From assembly GCA_021613375.1 (NCBI GenBank), contig CM038722.1, positions 20,632,107-20,696,106 of the forward strand: a DNA stretch of 64,000 nt, in the 5' to 3' direction. The position numbers and the translations under genes are program-made. Positions 1 to 11,862 of the stretch are shown piece after piece; position 1 is the first letter of the stretch; each line of letters opens with the position of its first letter. The notes under the pieces were generated by a model, which saw only the letters and a program-made list of their open reading frames with translations, had not been told where the DNA came from and made no database searches. This DNA comes from Megaleporinus macrocephalus (lineage: Eukaryota > Chordata > Actinopteri > Characiformes > Anostomidae).

Positions 1-839
1 AACCAACACAGCTACCGATTTTAAGAAGCTAAACATTCCTTATAAATGTAGGCTAATAAAATTAAAGTGACACCAGACAAAATATCAGTCAGTGGTTCAC
101 TGTCACCTCAACTTCAAACTTCACACTTTTAATAACCAATTTGGCGATTAATCTCTACCTAAAACAGTTTTTTTTGTTTTTGGTAGCACTACAGGTTCGT
201 TTTACTTAGTTTAAACTGATTAGATGTCTGTAAAAATAAAAATATTGCCAAAACTTACCATAAAAAGGGATTTCACTACATACTATACAAATTTTCAGAA
301 AGTGAGCAATTTTTGCCATCACAGCAATGCATGGAACCTCAATATCAGCATGGCTGCTATATTTTTATATGTACATTTCCCCCGACGCCAAAAACCTTTA
401 TGATGAATTAGAAGCAGATCTTTTCTGAACGCAGCAAATTATTACTACTAAAAATATTTTAGCACTGTTGCCCGGGGTCACCTACATTTGCTGAGCTTCC
501 TGAAGCCCAATAAATATCAATTACCAAAGATCTTAAACATGTACTTAAGAGTTGCCAGGTGGGGATAATGTCAGGTTTGACTCAGGTACATGTATTTCTA
601 ACCAAAGCTGAGCCATACCAACACACCAGTTAGTGCTACTTGGTTTTCTGGCCTTAATCTAAAACTAAAGTTTAAGGCTTCCCAGTAAATTAAGGTGTTT
701 TTTTTTTAAATGTAGAAACCTCCACTTCTCTAATCTCCCAGGTGGTGCAGCAGAACATAAAAGGGTGGAAAAGTAGCTTCCAGCAGTGGCCGGTACAGCC
801 CTCCTGCCCCACTTTCTGTCTGTTACTTCCTCCATGCAA
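1..839. other. Non-genic stretch, nothing recognised
   Basis: AT-rich sequence with no splice-bounded open frame, no recognisable transposon end and only short homopolymer runs. Short open frames on both strands overlap each other and show no family resemblance. Confidence 0.6.
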
Positions 840-1200
840 CATGCCGAAGAATTCAGAATTCCCAGCACCGTCGTCCTCGCGTCTGCTTGCTTCATAAAGC
901 CTGCGCGCCCAGAGATTTTCCAAACGCATTTGCTGAGAACTGCACAGGCCTGGGCTGAACCCAGCGACCCTAACAGCAGACAAGTGTTCACTCCTTCTCC
1001 CCTGTCTCTCTTTCCCTCCCTCACCGCAAGGCTATACTCCTGGCTGGGTATTTTCTTTTGTTTGGTCGAGTGTCAGTGGGGCTCATGTAGAGCTTGCTCT
1101 TGCTCTGCTACCAGAGTTGGCACGAACGCCAGGCTCGGGACGGTCTGCCAAAGGCTTGGCGCCGCGCGGACATGATGTCAGACGACCAGCTGGTGAGAGG
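840..1200. promoter_or_regulatory. CpG-enriched patch
   Basis: CG dinucleotides cluster here (around 866-910 and 1125-1185) against a CpG-poor background. In fish such patches often mark promoters or alternative first exons. No TATA element or start site can be placed. The patch ends at a strong plus-strand donor at 1193. Inference only. Confidence 0.3.
1115..1192 (+). other. Candidate plus-strand exon (78 nt)
   Basis: A pyrimidine-rich tract ending in CCAG at 1111-1114 is followed by 78 nt open in one frame (26 codons, ending MMSDDQL) and then a good donor GTGAGA at 1193. The exon lies in the CpG-rich patch and contains two adjacent ATGs at 1172 and 1175, so it could also be a first coding exon. 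The peptide matches no family I recognise. No partner exon was found, so a chance acceptor-donor pair remains possible. Confidence 0.22.
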
Positions 1201-2020
1201 GGTGATGTGCAGTGGCACGTAAGGGTGCACACGTGCGAGAATACGCACACACTTAGCACTCGCTGCACAGACACACACTTACAAAGCATTCAGTACAGAT
1301 CACAACCTGTAAATAGACAGCTAGAAAACAATAGAGGTGGAATTAAAGTTCTTTAGATTAGGCCTATAACTATATAATCAGTTAACCGATTAATAATCAT
1401 TCTAATCATTCAATTAATTGAGTTCCGTCTCCAATGTTGCAGAAAGTCTGTGCAAAAGGCCTGGACGATAGGGTGACGTAATCCGATACCAGTGACGATT
1501 GGCAAGTAACCCAGTAACAATGCTTAAAGGCTATATTGCCTGTGTTTGGAAGGAAAACTGATAGAGAACTAGCTCTTGGCAACAGGACAACATAATTTAT
1601 CACTATAGCAATGTCACAATACAACACACTTTTCTATAAACATCTTGAATATCAGTACACTGATCAACTGCATGCAAGACTTAAAGCAACACTATTTTAA
1701 AAACTGTGTAAAAAAGTGTTCATAAAGTCTGCAACTACAGGAAAGTTTAGAGGAAACTGCAAAATGTAGTGCAGGCTATTAGCACTGCATGAATCCACAC
1801 CAGCAGGAGCTGACAAATCCATGCATACACAGTAATAGCCTTCTAAATCTTTTTAAAACCAATATTTTAAAAAGCCATATTGACCCCCCACACTTCCGGT
1901 AGTGTCCTCCAATCTGTCAGAAGGGACATGTGTTTTACAGACCACTATTGAGCACTTTAATATTAATATGTTAATATTTAATATGTTCATATGTAATATG
2001 TTCATATAGCATATTAACAT
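1201..2020. other. Non-genic stretch with a solitary hAT-like end
   Basis: No gene is seen. At about 1355-1440 the sequence (TTAGGCCTATAAC followed by TTAATAAT-rich text) resembles the end of a fish hAT MITE of the 'taggcctgtcacg' type, but no partner end is visible. Confidence 0.35.
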
Positions 2021-2855
2021 TAGGGGTGTAAGAAAATATTGAAATATTTAATATCAGGATATGTTTGGTGATACTGCATCGATTATCGAAAATACAGTAT
2101 CGATACACAGGTTCCTGGCAGACACTGAATCATTGTGGGTTGTGTTTAAATCTTTGACCACTGGATGGCAGTATTGTAATCCATTTTCAGCTCCACTCCA
2201 ACAATAACAAGCAGCACAAGGGCACAATGCTATTGTAAGCATTGACAAACCTGTTCATATAGTGGTGTGTTTTAATAGTAGGATTTGAAAAATCACGATA
2301 TATCACTTAGCTCACAGTATTGCAATATATTGTGATATATTGAATCGTGACTGCTGTATCACAATTAGTGATGGGCCGATCCAGTGTTTTTAAGTTCCGA
2401 TCTGATACCGATACAAATACCGATATAAGCTCTTTAGTTTATTATCATTGGTCTTATGTTTAAGGTTACATAATGAGACTGAAATAGACACAGCAGAGTG
2501 CACACATGCATTTAATATAAATGCATTCCAAAGGCATATACAAACACAATAGTTTTCTTTCATATCAAATATTTAAAACACAAAACTGAAATAAACATCT
2601 TATGTATCAAAACCTTTCTAGCATACTAAATACAACAATATGACGGACTGCATGATCAGCAACTTCGACAAGATTTCAAATAGTTGAAATAATGTGCAAA
2701 ACTAAATAGAAATGAAATAAAAAAATGGATCGGTAAGTGGATCGGCCGCATTCGCCGGATATCCGATACGTTACATTACGCCAATATCGGCCCCGATACC
2801 GATATTGTATCGGATCAGTCCCATCTCTAATCACGATATGTATTGTATTGCCCTT
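2021..2855 (+). mobile_element. hAT-type MITE, copy A (interrupted)
   Basis: The element starts TAGGGGTGTAAGAAAATAT and is flanked by a perfect 8-bp target duplication ATTAACAT (2013-2020 and 2856-2863), the length typical of hAT insertions. Its body matches 58250-58738 in inverted orientation, including the stretch on a sole CACTGG/ATGGCAGTATTG motif. The right end is shortened relative to that copy. A second MITE (2366-2829) is inserted in it. There is no coding capacity, so it was presumably moved by a transposase supplied elsewhere. Confidence 0.8.
2366..2829. mobile_element. hAT-type MITE nested in copy A
   Basis: A 464-bp element with terminal inverted repeats TAGTGATGGGCCGATCC and, at the right end, the complement of TAGAGATGGGACTGATCC. 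It is flanked by a near-perfect 8-bp duplication (ATCACAAT at 2358-2365, ATCACGAT at 2830-2837). The internal CGATACCGATAT text is typical of fish hAT MITEs. It interrupts the older element at 2021-2855. Confidence 0.82.
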
Positions 2856-3532
2856 ATTAACATAACAGAGCACCACAGACTAGGGGTGAGCGATACAGTA
2901 GACATATTTTGAGCCTTTATTTTTATGATACACATACATTATAATAACGTATAAGTGTGCAGATGAAAAAAATAATATTCAACAAGAAAGGCATGTCAAA
3001 ACATGCATTTGGTCAGGCAATTTCCACAAGATGCTCAAGAAAACAGTGATGTGAACACAGTCATACTGACAGTCATACCTCGAATTTAGTAAACCATACG
3101 GCAACAATAAAAAGTCTTTTCAATAGAAAACTATACTTTAACATTTGCAGTTTTCTCAAGAGATGCTCTTTATAGACGCTCCCCTGAACAAGTGTGCATC
3201 ACATAAAAACGCCAGATTTTCACAAAACCAGTATCAGCAAAGCTTATCGGGGAACCGAGATGATGTGTTCAGACATGGCCAAGCCAGCTAAGCTTTTCCA
3301 CAGAGTTTTCCTTATAGCCATAAACTGAATGAACCTAAGCAGAGACACAGACAGAAGGAGTTCAGTCTGACGGCTAGCAGGACTCACTGAGCCAACTGGT
3401 TCATTCCAGCAACAGCCTCTATAAAGAGACAGCAGTGTTCGCAATTAAACACACACATACTCACAGACACGCACTTTGAAGTCCAGCAGAATCGGTTAAG
3501 CCCTGGCCCATTTAGCAAGCTGGCAAAGATGC
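2856..3532. other. Non-genic stretch with a solitary MITE-like end
   Basis: At 2881 TAGGGGTGAGCGATACAG resembles a hAT MITE terminus, but no matching right end was found. The rest is AT-rich and featureless. Confidence 0.35.
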
Positions 3533-3564
<32 letters not shown>

Positions 3565-3666
3565 GTCTTGCTGGCACTCTGGTGAAGTGACACAACCTGC
3601 TCCTGGCATGGAGGAAGCACGCTGGCGCAGCTGGACCTCTCCACAACCCAGAGAGGTTGGCCGGCG

Positions 3667-3733
<67 letters not shown>
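3533..3733. repeat. Two (CA)n microsatellites
   Basis: (CA)n runs occupy 3533-3559 and 3671-3733, separated by about 110 bp of complex sequence. Long open frames rich in His-Thr or Cys-Val over this interval are products of the dinucleotide repeat and are not genes. A T-rich run follows at 3761-3789. Confidence 0.95.
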
Positions 3734-3736
<3 letters not shown>

Positions 3737-4502
3737 CCTGCCAACCCTCCATCAGGGTCCTTTTTTTCTTTCTTTCTTTTTTTTTTTAAAAAGAGCCAAG
3801 GAAACTGAGGAAAGAGAGAAATTTGCCTTGTTAGCAAATGAAATTATTTGAGAAAGGAGGAGCGGATGAAGGTGGGATTAACCAAAGAGTATGAACATGA
3901 GATTTCAAGGGCATAGCAACCTTTCCTCAAAAGAGAAAATGAAAGCGCTGGACATGATGAAAGTGAAGCAAAAAAGGAATACCTTGTTGCACTGGAGTGA
4001 ACATCTAGAAGAACTAATGAACGAACTGTTCAATTACACCAAGAATAAACTAATAAAGCACATGCTCTGCTGGTCAATGGCACAGTACTCTTCAACTGGG
4101 TTCTTTTAAAACATTTAAAAAAACCCAGAAAAATAAAAAAGAATAACTTTTATTCATGAGAACATGTTTGCTGCATAGCCAAAAACAGTCACAACAGATG
4201 CCACCTCAAAGCCTAAACTCTGTCTATTTGTAGAGAACAGCATGGCTGGGCCAGACTACTGCACGTGTGCTATTGATTGCACTCTTTGTACTTTCATTTC
4301 ACTGCAATTCAGCACCAAATGCTTCACAACTTTACATCAGTGTCAGAAACCACAAACATCTGATATTAATGATACAACTTGACATGATTCGAGGTAAATG
4401 TGTGATTAAAGAATGCATATAAGTCATTAATATTTATGACACTCGCCAGCTACATTAGCCTCAGTGCTCTAGTGCTCTTTCTTGAGTACAACTGAAATTG
4501 TC
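3734..4502. other. Non-genic stretch
   Basis: Ordinary AT-rich sequence. A 72-codon plus-strand frame at 3891-4109 has no recognisable domain and no splice context. Confidence 0.5.
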
Positions 4503-5066
4503 TAAGGGTGCGTCTGAAACCTCATACTTGAACAATACCTACTGAGTTGGCGCTTGGGCCTGCCCATTAAAGCAGTACGATCTTTCAGTGCGCGAGTGTG
4601 CAGCGTCCACACAACCTTGGGCGCACTACGTCCGTCATCTCACCAACGTCCTGTGACGCTAGATGTCAGATCACCACCGCAAAGGTCCCGCTATTCATTT
4701 AAAAGCCTCCTTTACTGACAAATTTAGACACTGTTCTGCGTGTTTGTCTGAATATTTACTCACACAGTGTCTTGCTGTAGCTCAGAGAGGAATTTATTCA
4801 TTGTTTACCTCAAAAGTAGCTCTAACTTCTGTAGCAGCAGTTCACTAGCCATAGCTACATACACACAGCCGACGTATAGCTTTGAATTCATCCGCGGCGC
4901 CGATGGAATCCTAGGATAGGACAGTGTGCTGGGGCTGCATACTTAAAAATGTGTACCGGTGCAGTACTCAATGAATACTGCGTATTCGGACCACCTAGTC
5001 ACTCTCAGATACTGCTTTTGCGTACTGTTCAGTTTGGAAGTACACGATTTTGGATGCACCTTATTT
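4503..5066. mobile_element. MITE-like interspersed element
   Basis: Begins TAAGGGTGCGTCTGAAACC and ends with GGATGCACCTTA, which are imperfect inverted repeats. Internal text (GCGCACTACGTCCGTC, GTACTCAATGAATACTGCG) resembles a common fish MITE family that I know from memory only. No clear target duplication was seen. Confidence 0.5.
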
Positions 5067-6555
5067 TAGGCCCAAGTTCACACACATGGGATGCTAGCTT
5101 ATTCAGTTACACTGATTCATCTCCACCACACGCCAACACTTCAAAACACTACGCAAAACCAAGCAAATGACCAAATTCTGGTGTGCAATGGCACAGCAGT
5201 CACTAACTCTTAATTCTGGCAGTAAGCTGAACAGAATGGTAAACGTATTAAAGATTAGTAGTGCAGTACAAGTAAGTGTATTAAGAGTGGGGGAGAAAAA
5301 AAACATGCTGTTTTCTTCCTGGAGTGCTGCAGGCTGGAAACTGTGTTGGGGACAGATGGCCTGGTGCTCCAGGGGAGAGACTAGACTAGGCTAGGTCAGG
5401 TCAGGGCAGGGTCAGTTGGTCACCAGTGTGAAACCAGGAGGAACCAAAAATACAGGCATCCAACAACCATGGCTTGCATTCAAATAGCTCTTGTTCCGTA
5501 ATGGTTACCCTCGTAACCATTTGCTGTCTGGGATCTTTCACCTTTAGTCACACCTCCAAGTGCTACAGGTACACATATACAGAGTAACGTAAACATATGA
5601 AATGAAGGCAAACTTTCAGCACTGCCTTCTCAAAAACCAAAAAAACGTTCAAACACTGATTCCTCAAACTCAGGAGGTCTAATTCTGTTTGAAAAATGCA
5701 GCCTGATCTAGTATTTGTTCTTTTACTACAAATCGAATATTTCAGTCTCCACTGAGCAATGCAGACACTTCGAGGCTTGTTAATGAACACGTTCGCCTCA
5801 GATTTCCACGGTCACCAGAAGTCCTCCAAATTAACCAACTGCTCCCTTGTACAACAGCATGTAAGTATCTATATGTGCTCACCAGAACACCAGTTAACCC
5901 ATTCATTAGAGCATGACTCGTTATGAACTAACCAGTCAGATAGATATCAAAGGTTCATCCCACTACCTCTTGAAAAGCTGTTATCCAACCTGTGCAAGGT
6001 TACAAAGCCACTATGGTACCACTTAAAAAAAAATATAAAACAAACAAACAAATAAATAAAAAATTACAACAGCATATATATGTAAATATATAAAAATTTA
6101 TTAATACATGCCTCTTTAAGCTTGTTTTTTTTTTTTTTTTTTTAAAGATAATCATTCTAAATCCTACAGCACCCCAATTAGCAAGACTTCAGAGCGTCAA
6201 GTGAAACCTCCGGTGCCAAATGCTAAGATCAAATGGCCATCTGTGCCAGGTACTTTTATTGCTCAGATGTAGTCTCTCTTTTAGAGAATTGTTTAATTTG
6301 TTAATATACTAACTACAAATCCAACCTCAACCCAGCCCACAAAATACTAACCACTGACCGGCATAACACTGAACAGACACTAATGTTTGGGTCATTAAGG
6401 TTTGCTTTAAATTTTCAATTAGTGACTGGGATTTTGTTTTCTGGGGCTCTGGGACATGTAATGTTTCGTGATTATATTTCACAGATTCGAATAAATATAA
6501 GATTGGCAACATAAAGCTTAGTAAAAAAAGTCATTTTTTAAAATGATTCAATTGA
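5067..6555. other. Non-genic stretch with a short palindrome
   Basis: No gene is seen. A perfect inverted repeat ATGGTTAC-CCTC-GTAACCAT lies at 5501-5520 and loosely resembles an RFX X-box. An oligo-T run is at about 6124-6143. Confidence 0.4.
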
Positions 6556-6979
6556 TTGGAGTGTAAGAAAATATCAAAATCATGGAATATCCTGATGTTT
6601 TGTAATATGGTATCAATTTCCAAAAACACAATATTGATTTTCAATCAATAGTTCACAATCAATATTTGTTGCAGACAATGCTTCATTTCCTGTTGCATGT
6701 AAACCCCCACCATCAATGGAACCAGAATACTTTCCAAATGATTTAGGAGCATTTCTATTTTTCCCTATTCATCAAGAAACTGTCACAGGATTTAAAGAGC
6801 AGCGGTCTTGTTCAAATGATATATCAATAAATTAAAAGGTGGTGGTGATGTGTTTTAGTACTGTGACCATTCCTAAACTTACTTAAAACACCGCCATATC
6901 ACACCTCGCTAATATCATAACTCTACATTTCTATCATGATATGATGTATTGCCAGGCTTCTGCCAATACACAGCCCCAC
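6556..6979 (+). mobile_element. hAT-type MITE, copy B
   Basis: Starts TTGGAGTGTAAGAAAATAT and ends CCAATACACAGCCCCA, matching the two ends of the element at 58250-58738 (there inverted). No clean 8-bp duplication remains, so this is an older copy. An unrelated MITE fragment interrupts it at about 6697-6835. Confidence 0.65.
6697..6835 (+). mobile_element. Fragment of the 'GGAGCATTTCTATT' MITE family
   Basis: Shares the core GGAACCAGAAT ... TTTAGGAGCATTTCTATT with the intact copy at 11127-11319. It lies inside hAT copy B and is absent from copy C, consistent with a nested insertion. Ends are not preserved. Confidence 0.5.
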
Positions 6980-8559
6980 TATTGATAGATTCTACAATTT
7001 CACATTACAGCTCACATTAGGACAACTGATCTATCCATTCTCAGCTCAAATTAGATTTTCACTGTAACGGTTGCCAAGATGGACAGTCTTAACAGAACGT
7101 TGGCAAAACTCCTATTAAACTTAATAACAGGGTTCATTTAACTCCAAGTCAAATGTCATATTCCCTGACTTTTCCCTGACTAAACAGCGGAATTTCCATG
7201 ACCTATAATGAACAGAAAAACAGGCCACCTTTGCGCTGAGCAGACAAAAACTAGTCACATCAATTTCTGAGCTTTACTTACTAGTTTTCAGTACAAACTA
7301 AATATAAATATTAATATAGTGCACAATTACTACGGAAACTTACAGTTTGCTGGCATATTTTGAGAGCAGGTAGAGAAGACTGCATATCTTGATTGGTGTT
7401 GATGAGCAGGAGGGGAATAAATGGGCATGGAAAAAAAAAAATAAAGAAAAATTACCCACCTTTTCAGTTCTGTTTTTAATCTGTAATGTCATATCTTGTT
7501 TATAGTTGCACTTTTCAATCTTATTTTATTTCTTTCTGTTTGTGTATGCTGTTCTGTTGCCTGATCCCATCCCCACATCCCCACACTTGTTTACTATATA
7601 TTTTATACGATTGTATCTTTTATTGTGTTTGCAGAGCGTCTGAGTTTCTTGAAAAGAAATATAAATAAAATGTATTATTATTATTATTACTACTATTATT
7701 AACCATAACTACTTATACAATACAGAACAACTCGTTAAAGATCTAATTATATTGTGATGAATGGTAACTATGAATATAGAGGTGCTACACACAAAATGCC
7801 CTGATATTTCTAGACCAAATTCCCTGACTTGCCATGTCCAGGGCAGACTTTTTAAAATTCCACGATAGTTCAGAGATTCCCTGGCCCATGTGAACCCTGC
7901 ATAGGAAAACATTTTCTGTCAAAACAGCTAAATTGGAGCTTCCTTAAATGATATTTTGTACACCAATAGACAGACAGCGTGTACTATTTCAGTCATATTA
8001 CTAATCCAATGTTAGCGTGGTTCTCTTTCCCAACACTGTAGCACAACGTTTCCAAGAATCTCCACAATGAGCAGCAACTTCAAAGCAAAATGTGCTACAA
8101 TTTCTCACTGGCTTGAACAGCATCTGAGCCAACGTTCTGCAAAACAAGTCTGATCACAGAAAATAGCTACAAAAGATGGACGGGCAAATCAGTTTAAATT
8201 GATGTTTGAATTTATAAAGCGGTGAACATATCTATAAGGGGTGATACAAAACAAAAATTGTTAAAATGAAGTTAAAATTAAGTTTTTGGAGTTTAAAACA
8301 TTGAATATTTCAAATATTTGACTCATAACTAGTACATGCAATTATGGCTGGAGCTTGGATTGGTCAAATACCTAGTGCACCAGTTCACTCAAGGTCAGTC
8401 TAGCTAATAATGCAAGAAATAAAATCAGCAACAGCAAATTCTTTACCAACTTCAATTCCACAATGATCCATTAACACTATTAAAACAACTACCCCCTTTA
8501 ATATTCCACCTTGAGAAACAGATTACATTATAATTCTAAAGCGTTAAGCCCCCTGGCTG
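6980..8559. other. Non-genic AT-rich stretch
   Basis: No gene, clear transposon or tandem array seen. There is a short A-rich run at 7431-7450 and an (ATT)n patch at 7673-7690. Confidence 0.5.
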
Positions 8560-9130
8560 GTCTGTCGCAACAGCCTGTAGCTCTATCACACCTTAAATTT
8601 ATTGCAGGCTGGTAAGCTGCTCCGAGCCTGACTCAGCCTTTATGAGTGGAATTTCCATTCTTCCAGCAGAAATTGGTTGATTTTTGCACGACTAGCCATT
8701 TAAGCTTACAACGACCTTTAAGTCTGCACATTAAAAAGCAAAGGCCCGATAAGTGAGTTTCTTTAATTAGTTCTTGCCATGCCGACTTAATTGAGCTCTA
8801 CAAAACATTTCTCGTGTCATTCTGACAGAGAAAAGAAGGAATCGGGTATATGTGTGGTCGGGGGCGAGCGAAAAAACGAAGGCAGAAATAGTACAAACAA
8901 AGGAAATCCAATGATTAAAGCACTGGCTTAAGCTGCTGAAGGGCAGGATCTTAAGGCCTACTCTAGCCAGTGGGTTAATAAAGCTCTCCCTCCCACACAT
9001 TAATTATAATCACCTTTAATTATCGGCTGTACCAAAGCCGACTGCTGACCACAACCTAAACACAAACACCTTAATGGAAGAGATGTAGCTAATCAAAGAG
9101 CATGCAAGCAAATGAGTCTAGCCATCACAC
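8560..9130. promoter_or_regulatory. Candidate conserved regulatory block 1
   Basis: A compositionally complex, repeat-free block with repeated homeodomain-type cores TAATTA (8764-8769, 9001-9006, 9017-9022). It reads like a vertebrate conserved non-coding element and unlike the decayed repeats around it. This is an impression; no alignment was possible. Confidence 0.3.
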
Positions 9131-9173
9131 GGAAACTGCGCGCAATTAGCACACACCACGCAGCCTCCCACTA

Positions 9174-9195
9174 CACACACACACACACACACACA
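9174..9195. repeat. (CA)n microsatellite
   Basis: An uninterrupted CA dinucleotide run. CA-rich text continues discontinuously to 9235. Confidence 0.85.
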
Positions 9196-9485
9196 GAATA
9201 ACACACCAACCAGGACACAGACACACGCGCACATAAAGGACCATTAAAGAGGGATGGAGCGAGCAGGGAGGCAGCAGTGATTACAGCTGTGTCCTGCAAG
9301 AGAGAACAACAGCGTATGTGTGTGTGACAGTAATGAATGGAGGCAGGGGAGAGGCTGAGGCCCTGGGACTGACCTGCAGCCAGGGACCGTCTGCACTGTC
9401 CACAGGATGCTCAACCCCTCTGCTGAGCACTCCTCCAGCCCTGCCCACCCCAAATCTCTCGCTCTCTCACACACACACATTTATG

Positions 9486-9751
9486 TTTGTCTTACTATAT
9501 TTGTGAGGTCATACATAGGTTTCTATTGATCTTTGTTTTACTATAACTAAATTATATTATTATTAAATAATACTACTAAACCTAACCTTGACTTAAGTAC
9601 CCAAAAGAATAATTTTCTGCTCAATTTTGTTTTTGGTTTTTGGAGAGAACAACAAGTGAGGACCAGCAAAATGTCCACACTCTACCAAAAAAAGATTGTC
9701 CTATACAAATGAGGACATGTGGTCCTCACAAATATACCACTACAAGAACAA
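9486..9751. mobile_element. MITE-like element with long imperfect inverted ends
   Basis: The left end CTATATTTGTGAGGTCAT and the right end TGTGGTCCTCACAAATATAC are inverted copies with mismatches, continuing outward as TTTGTCTTA / CAAGAACAAA. A fish repeat family with TTTGTGAGGACC ends is common, and this fits it. No coding capacity. Confidence 0.6.
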
Positions 9752-9759
9752 ACACACAC

Positions 9760-10436
9760 ACACACACCTCCCAGACAGATAAACTATAATTTTTAGGGGC
9801 AGTTCTTAAGCATCTAATATATAATCCAACAACTAAGCACCACTGAGTCAAGCTGAGAATGTTCTGTATGTGACATAGAACATAAATTTAATCCAAATAA
9901 CATATTTTTACAATAAAGAACTAAATAAATATATATGCTTAATGGTTGGTCAGGTTTGATCTAAAAACATCACAAAACATCCGGCAAAACAAAACGATCA
10001 CAATTATTGTGAATGCCTGCATTTCAGCTGAATGTGTGAATGGAATCAAGTTAAACGTATATCCAGATATGACTCAGGCATGAAACACGCATTGCTGCAG
10101 GGTGTTAGCAAGCTCATATACACTGTGTTGCAGAAAATGCATATAAATAACAGCATTCACGAGGCTGTTTCCAACTGGGACCAGTGGAGAACTCGAAATA
10201 TGGATTATTACCCAAACTGGCAACTAATTTTAGCCAATTCACTGAGAAAATTAACTCTAAACTGTCCATTTTTAGCATCAGATTAAATCAATTAATCGTG
10301 ACAGGCCTAAATACTTTAACCAATTTAGAACGTCTTATGACTTTACACTAAATGGCAATTTAATGGCAGCAAGCGCCGCTTAAGTGTTTCGTGTTTATGT
10401 GCAGCCCTAAGACAGAAGGCAGCTAGCATCACTCAC
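9760..10436. other. Non-genic stretch with a MITE end
   Basis: The text at 10282-10311 (ATTAATCGTGACAGGCCTAA) matches the end of a widespread fish hAT MITE type, but the opposite end could not be located. Nothing else is recognised. Confidence 0.4.
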
Positions 10437-10490
10437 CTCAGTACACAGAGCGACTGCAGCCAAAACCGTGACACCTAATACTCCAAACAT
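10437..10490 (-). other. Candidate minus-strand signal-peptide exon
   Basis: A minus-strand ATG at 10490 opens 18 codons (MFGVLGVTVLAAVALCTE) that end in phase 0 at an excellent donor GTGAGT at 10436. The peptide has a hydrophobic core like a signal peptide or membrane anchor. The frame is also open upstream through a pyrimidine tract with a possible acceptor, so the ATG may be internal. No downstream exon was recognised and the region is not CpG-rich. Confidence 0.2.
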
Positions 10491-10843
10491 TAGCCAAATA
10501 TGAGAGAGGGAGAGGAGGAGGAGGGAGAAAGAGACTGAAAGGGAAATTGTCTCCCAGAAAAACAAGCAAATCCCTGTTTTTCAAACACATTCTTCCGCTC
10601 TCTTCTTCAAAAACTCCATCATTTTTGGACATGCGCTGTGAAATCTGATTACAGTCTCGCTATCAGTCACAGCTTAAATTAAAAACCCAGACTTGTGGAA
10701 AAAAAATAGGTCTCAACTCTTCTTTAAATGGCCTGGAACAACAGTTCACTCCTTCAGACCAGCGGCCACTGTGGCGCATTTAAACACGTTGAACACAAAG
10801 CAAGGATAAAGGATTAAGGTCCAAACTTAAGGAACAGTTTCTT

Positions 10844-10880
<37 letters not shown>

Positions 10881-11126
10881 AATTTATTTATTAATTTTAC
10901 TACACAATCAACCAAAGGCACGTCTGCCGAACAAACGTGAGTCTTCAGTTTTAAGTGTTAATGTTAACCTACAAAAATACAGTCACAAGCTAATTGCACA
11001 ACTAGCTGCCATCTGTTTTGCACAGCAAACAAAGCCATATAGTATCAGAACCCACATTAAGCAAGTCTACTCGAGGCTGCGTAACACCTCAACATGGTTT
11101 AAGGCAGGTGTGTGAAGATTTAGATC
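10491..11126. repeat. (TAAA)n microsatellite within a non-genic stretch
   Basis: About nine copies of TAAA occupy 10847-10882. The rest of the stretch shows no gene or transposon. Confidence 0.7.
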
Positions 11127-11319
11127 TCGTCGCTGTCCAATGAAAAACAAGCATCCCAAAATGGCAAGTTTACAGAAGAGGCCAAAAACTGCCTTCACTT
11201 TCTATGGAAGTCAAAGGAACCAGAATTTTTCTAAGTCATTTTGGAGCATTTCTATTGGTTCAATCGATGTACAAAAATAAAAATCAACAAAAATTTAGAT
11301 TTTCATTGGACAGCGACGA
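11127..11319. mobile_element. Palindrome-ended MITE, intact copy
   Basis: A 193-bp element with perfect 20-bp terminal inverted repeats TCGTCGCTGTCCAATGAAAA (11127-11146, and its complement at 11300-11319). The internal core contains GGAACCAGAATTTTTCTAAG and TTTTGGAGCATTTCTATT. At least five decayed relatives lie in this window (6697, 12210, 33726, 49345 and 59609). The superfamily is not decided by the ends. Confidence 0.85.
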
Positions 11320-11843
11320 TACACAGTTTGCATGATGCTAACTGATACCAGCTTTCACTGATGGCCATATTAACCTTACCGCATCTGTGCAAAACTAAAG
11401 AGCCAATTGAGACTTACGATGTCTCAGCTGCTTTTATAAAATCATATGTTTTTTGAAATCCGAATCACCAAAACACTATTCCCTTCAAATTCAAACTTAC
11501 TTTTATCTTATGAGCCACACGTACACTACACATTTAGAGGCGACCCTTCAGTAAGATATTTAAAGTGAAATCCAAACAACGTACTATATGTGGCTGGTCA
11601 ACAACACAAAGCACCGAGATGTTTAACAATTGTATTATTTTACCAAAAATTAAAAACATGACTATTAGAAACACGTTCGCAGCATTACAAAGCAGCTGAT
11701 GTGTCAACAACTCAAACCTACACCAACACTACTAAATCACATGCCTTCCCCTTTACTGAAACGTGTGTGCATGTAAATACTCAACGTAAGGTACGTGCAG
11801 AGCATATGACCCTGTTTGAGAGAGAGCGAGAGAGTGTGTGTGT

Positions 11844-11857
11844 GTTGTCATGGCAAC
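11844..11857. promoter_or_regulatory. RFX X-box-like motif
   Basis: GTTGTCATGGCAAC differs at one base from the palindromic X-box GTTGCCATGGCAAC bound by RFX factors. It lies 6 bp from a candidate minus-strand exon donor (11862). Confidence 0.4.
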
Positions 11858-11862
11858 CCTAC

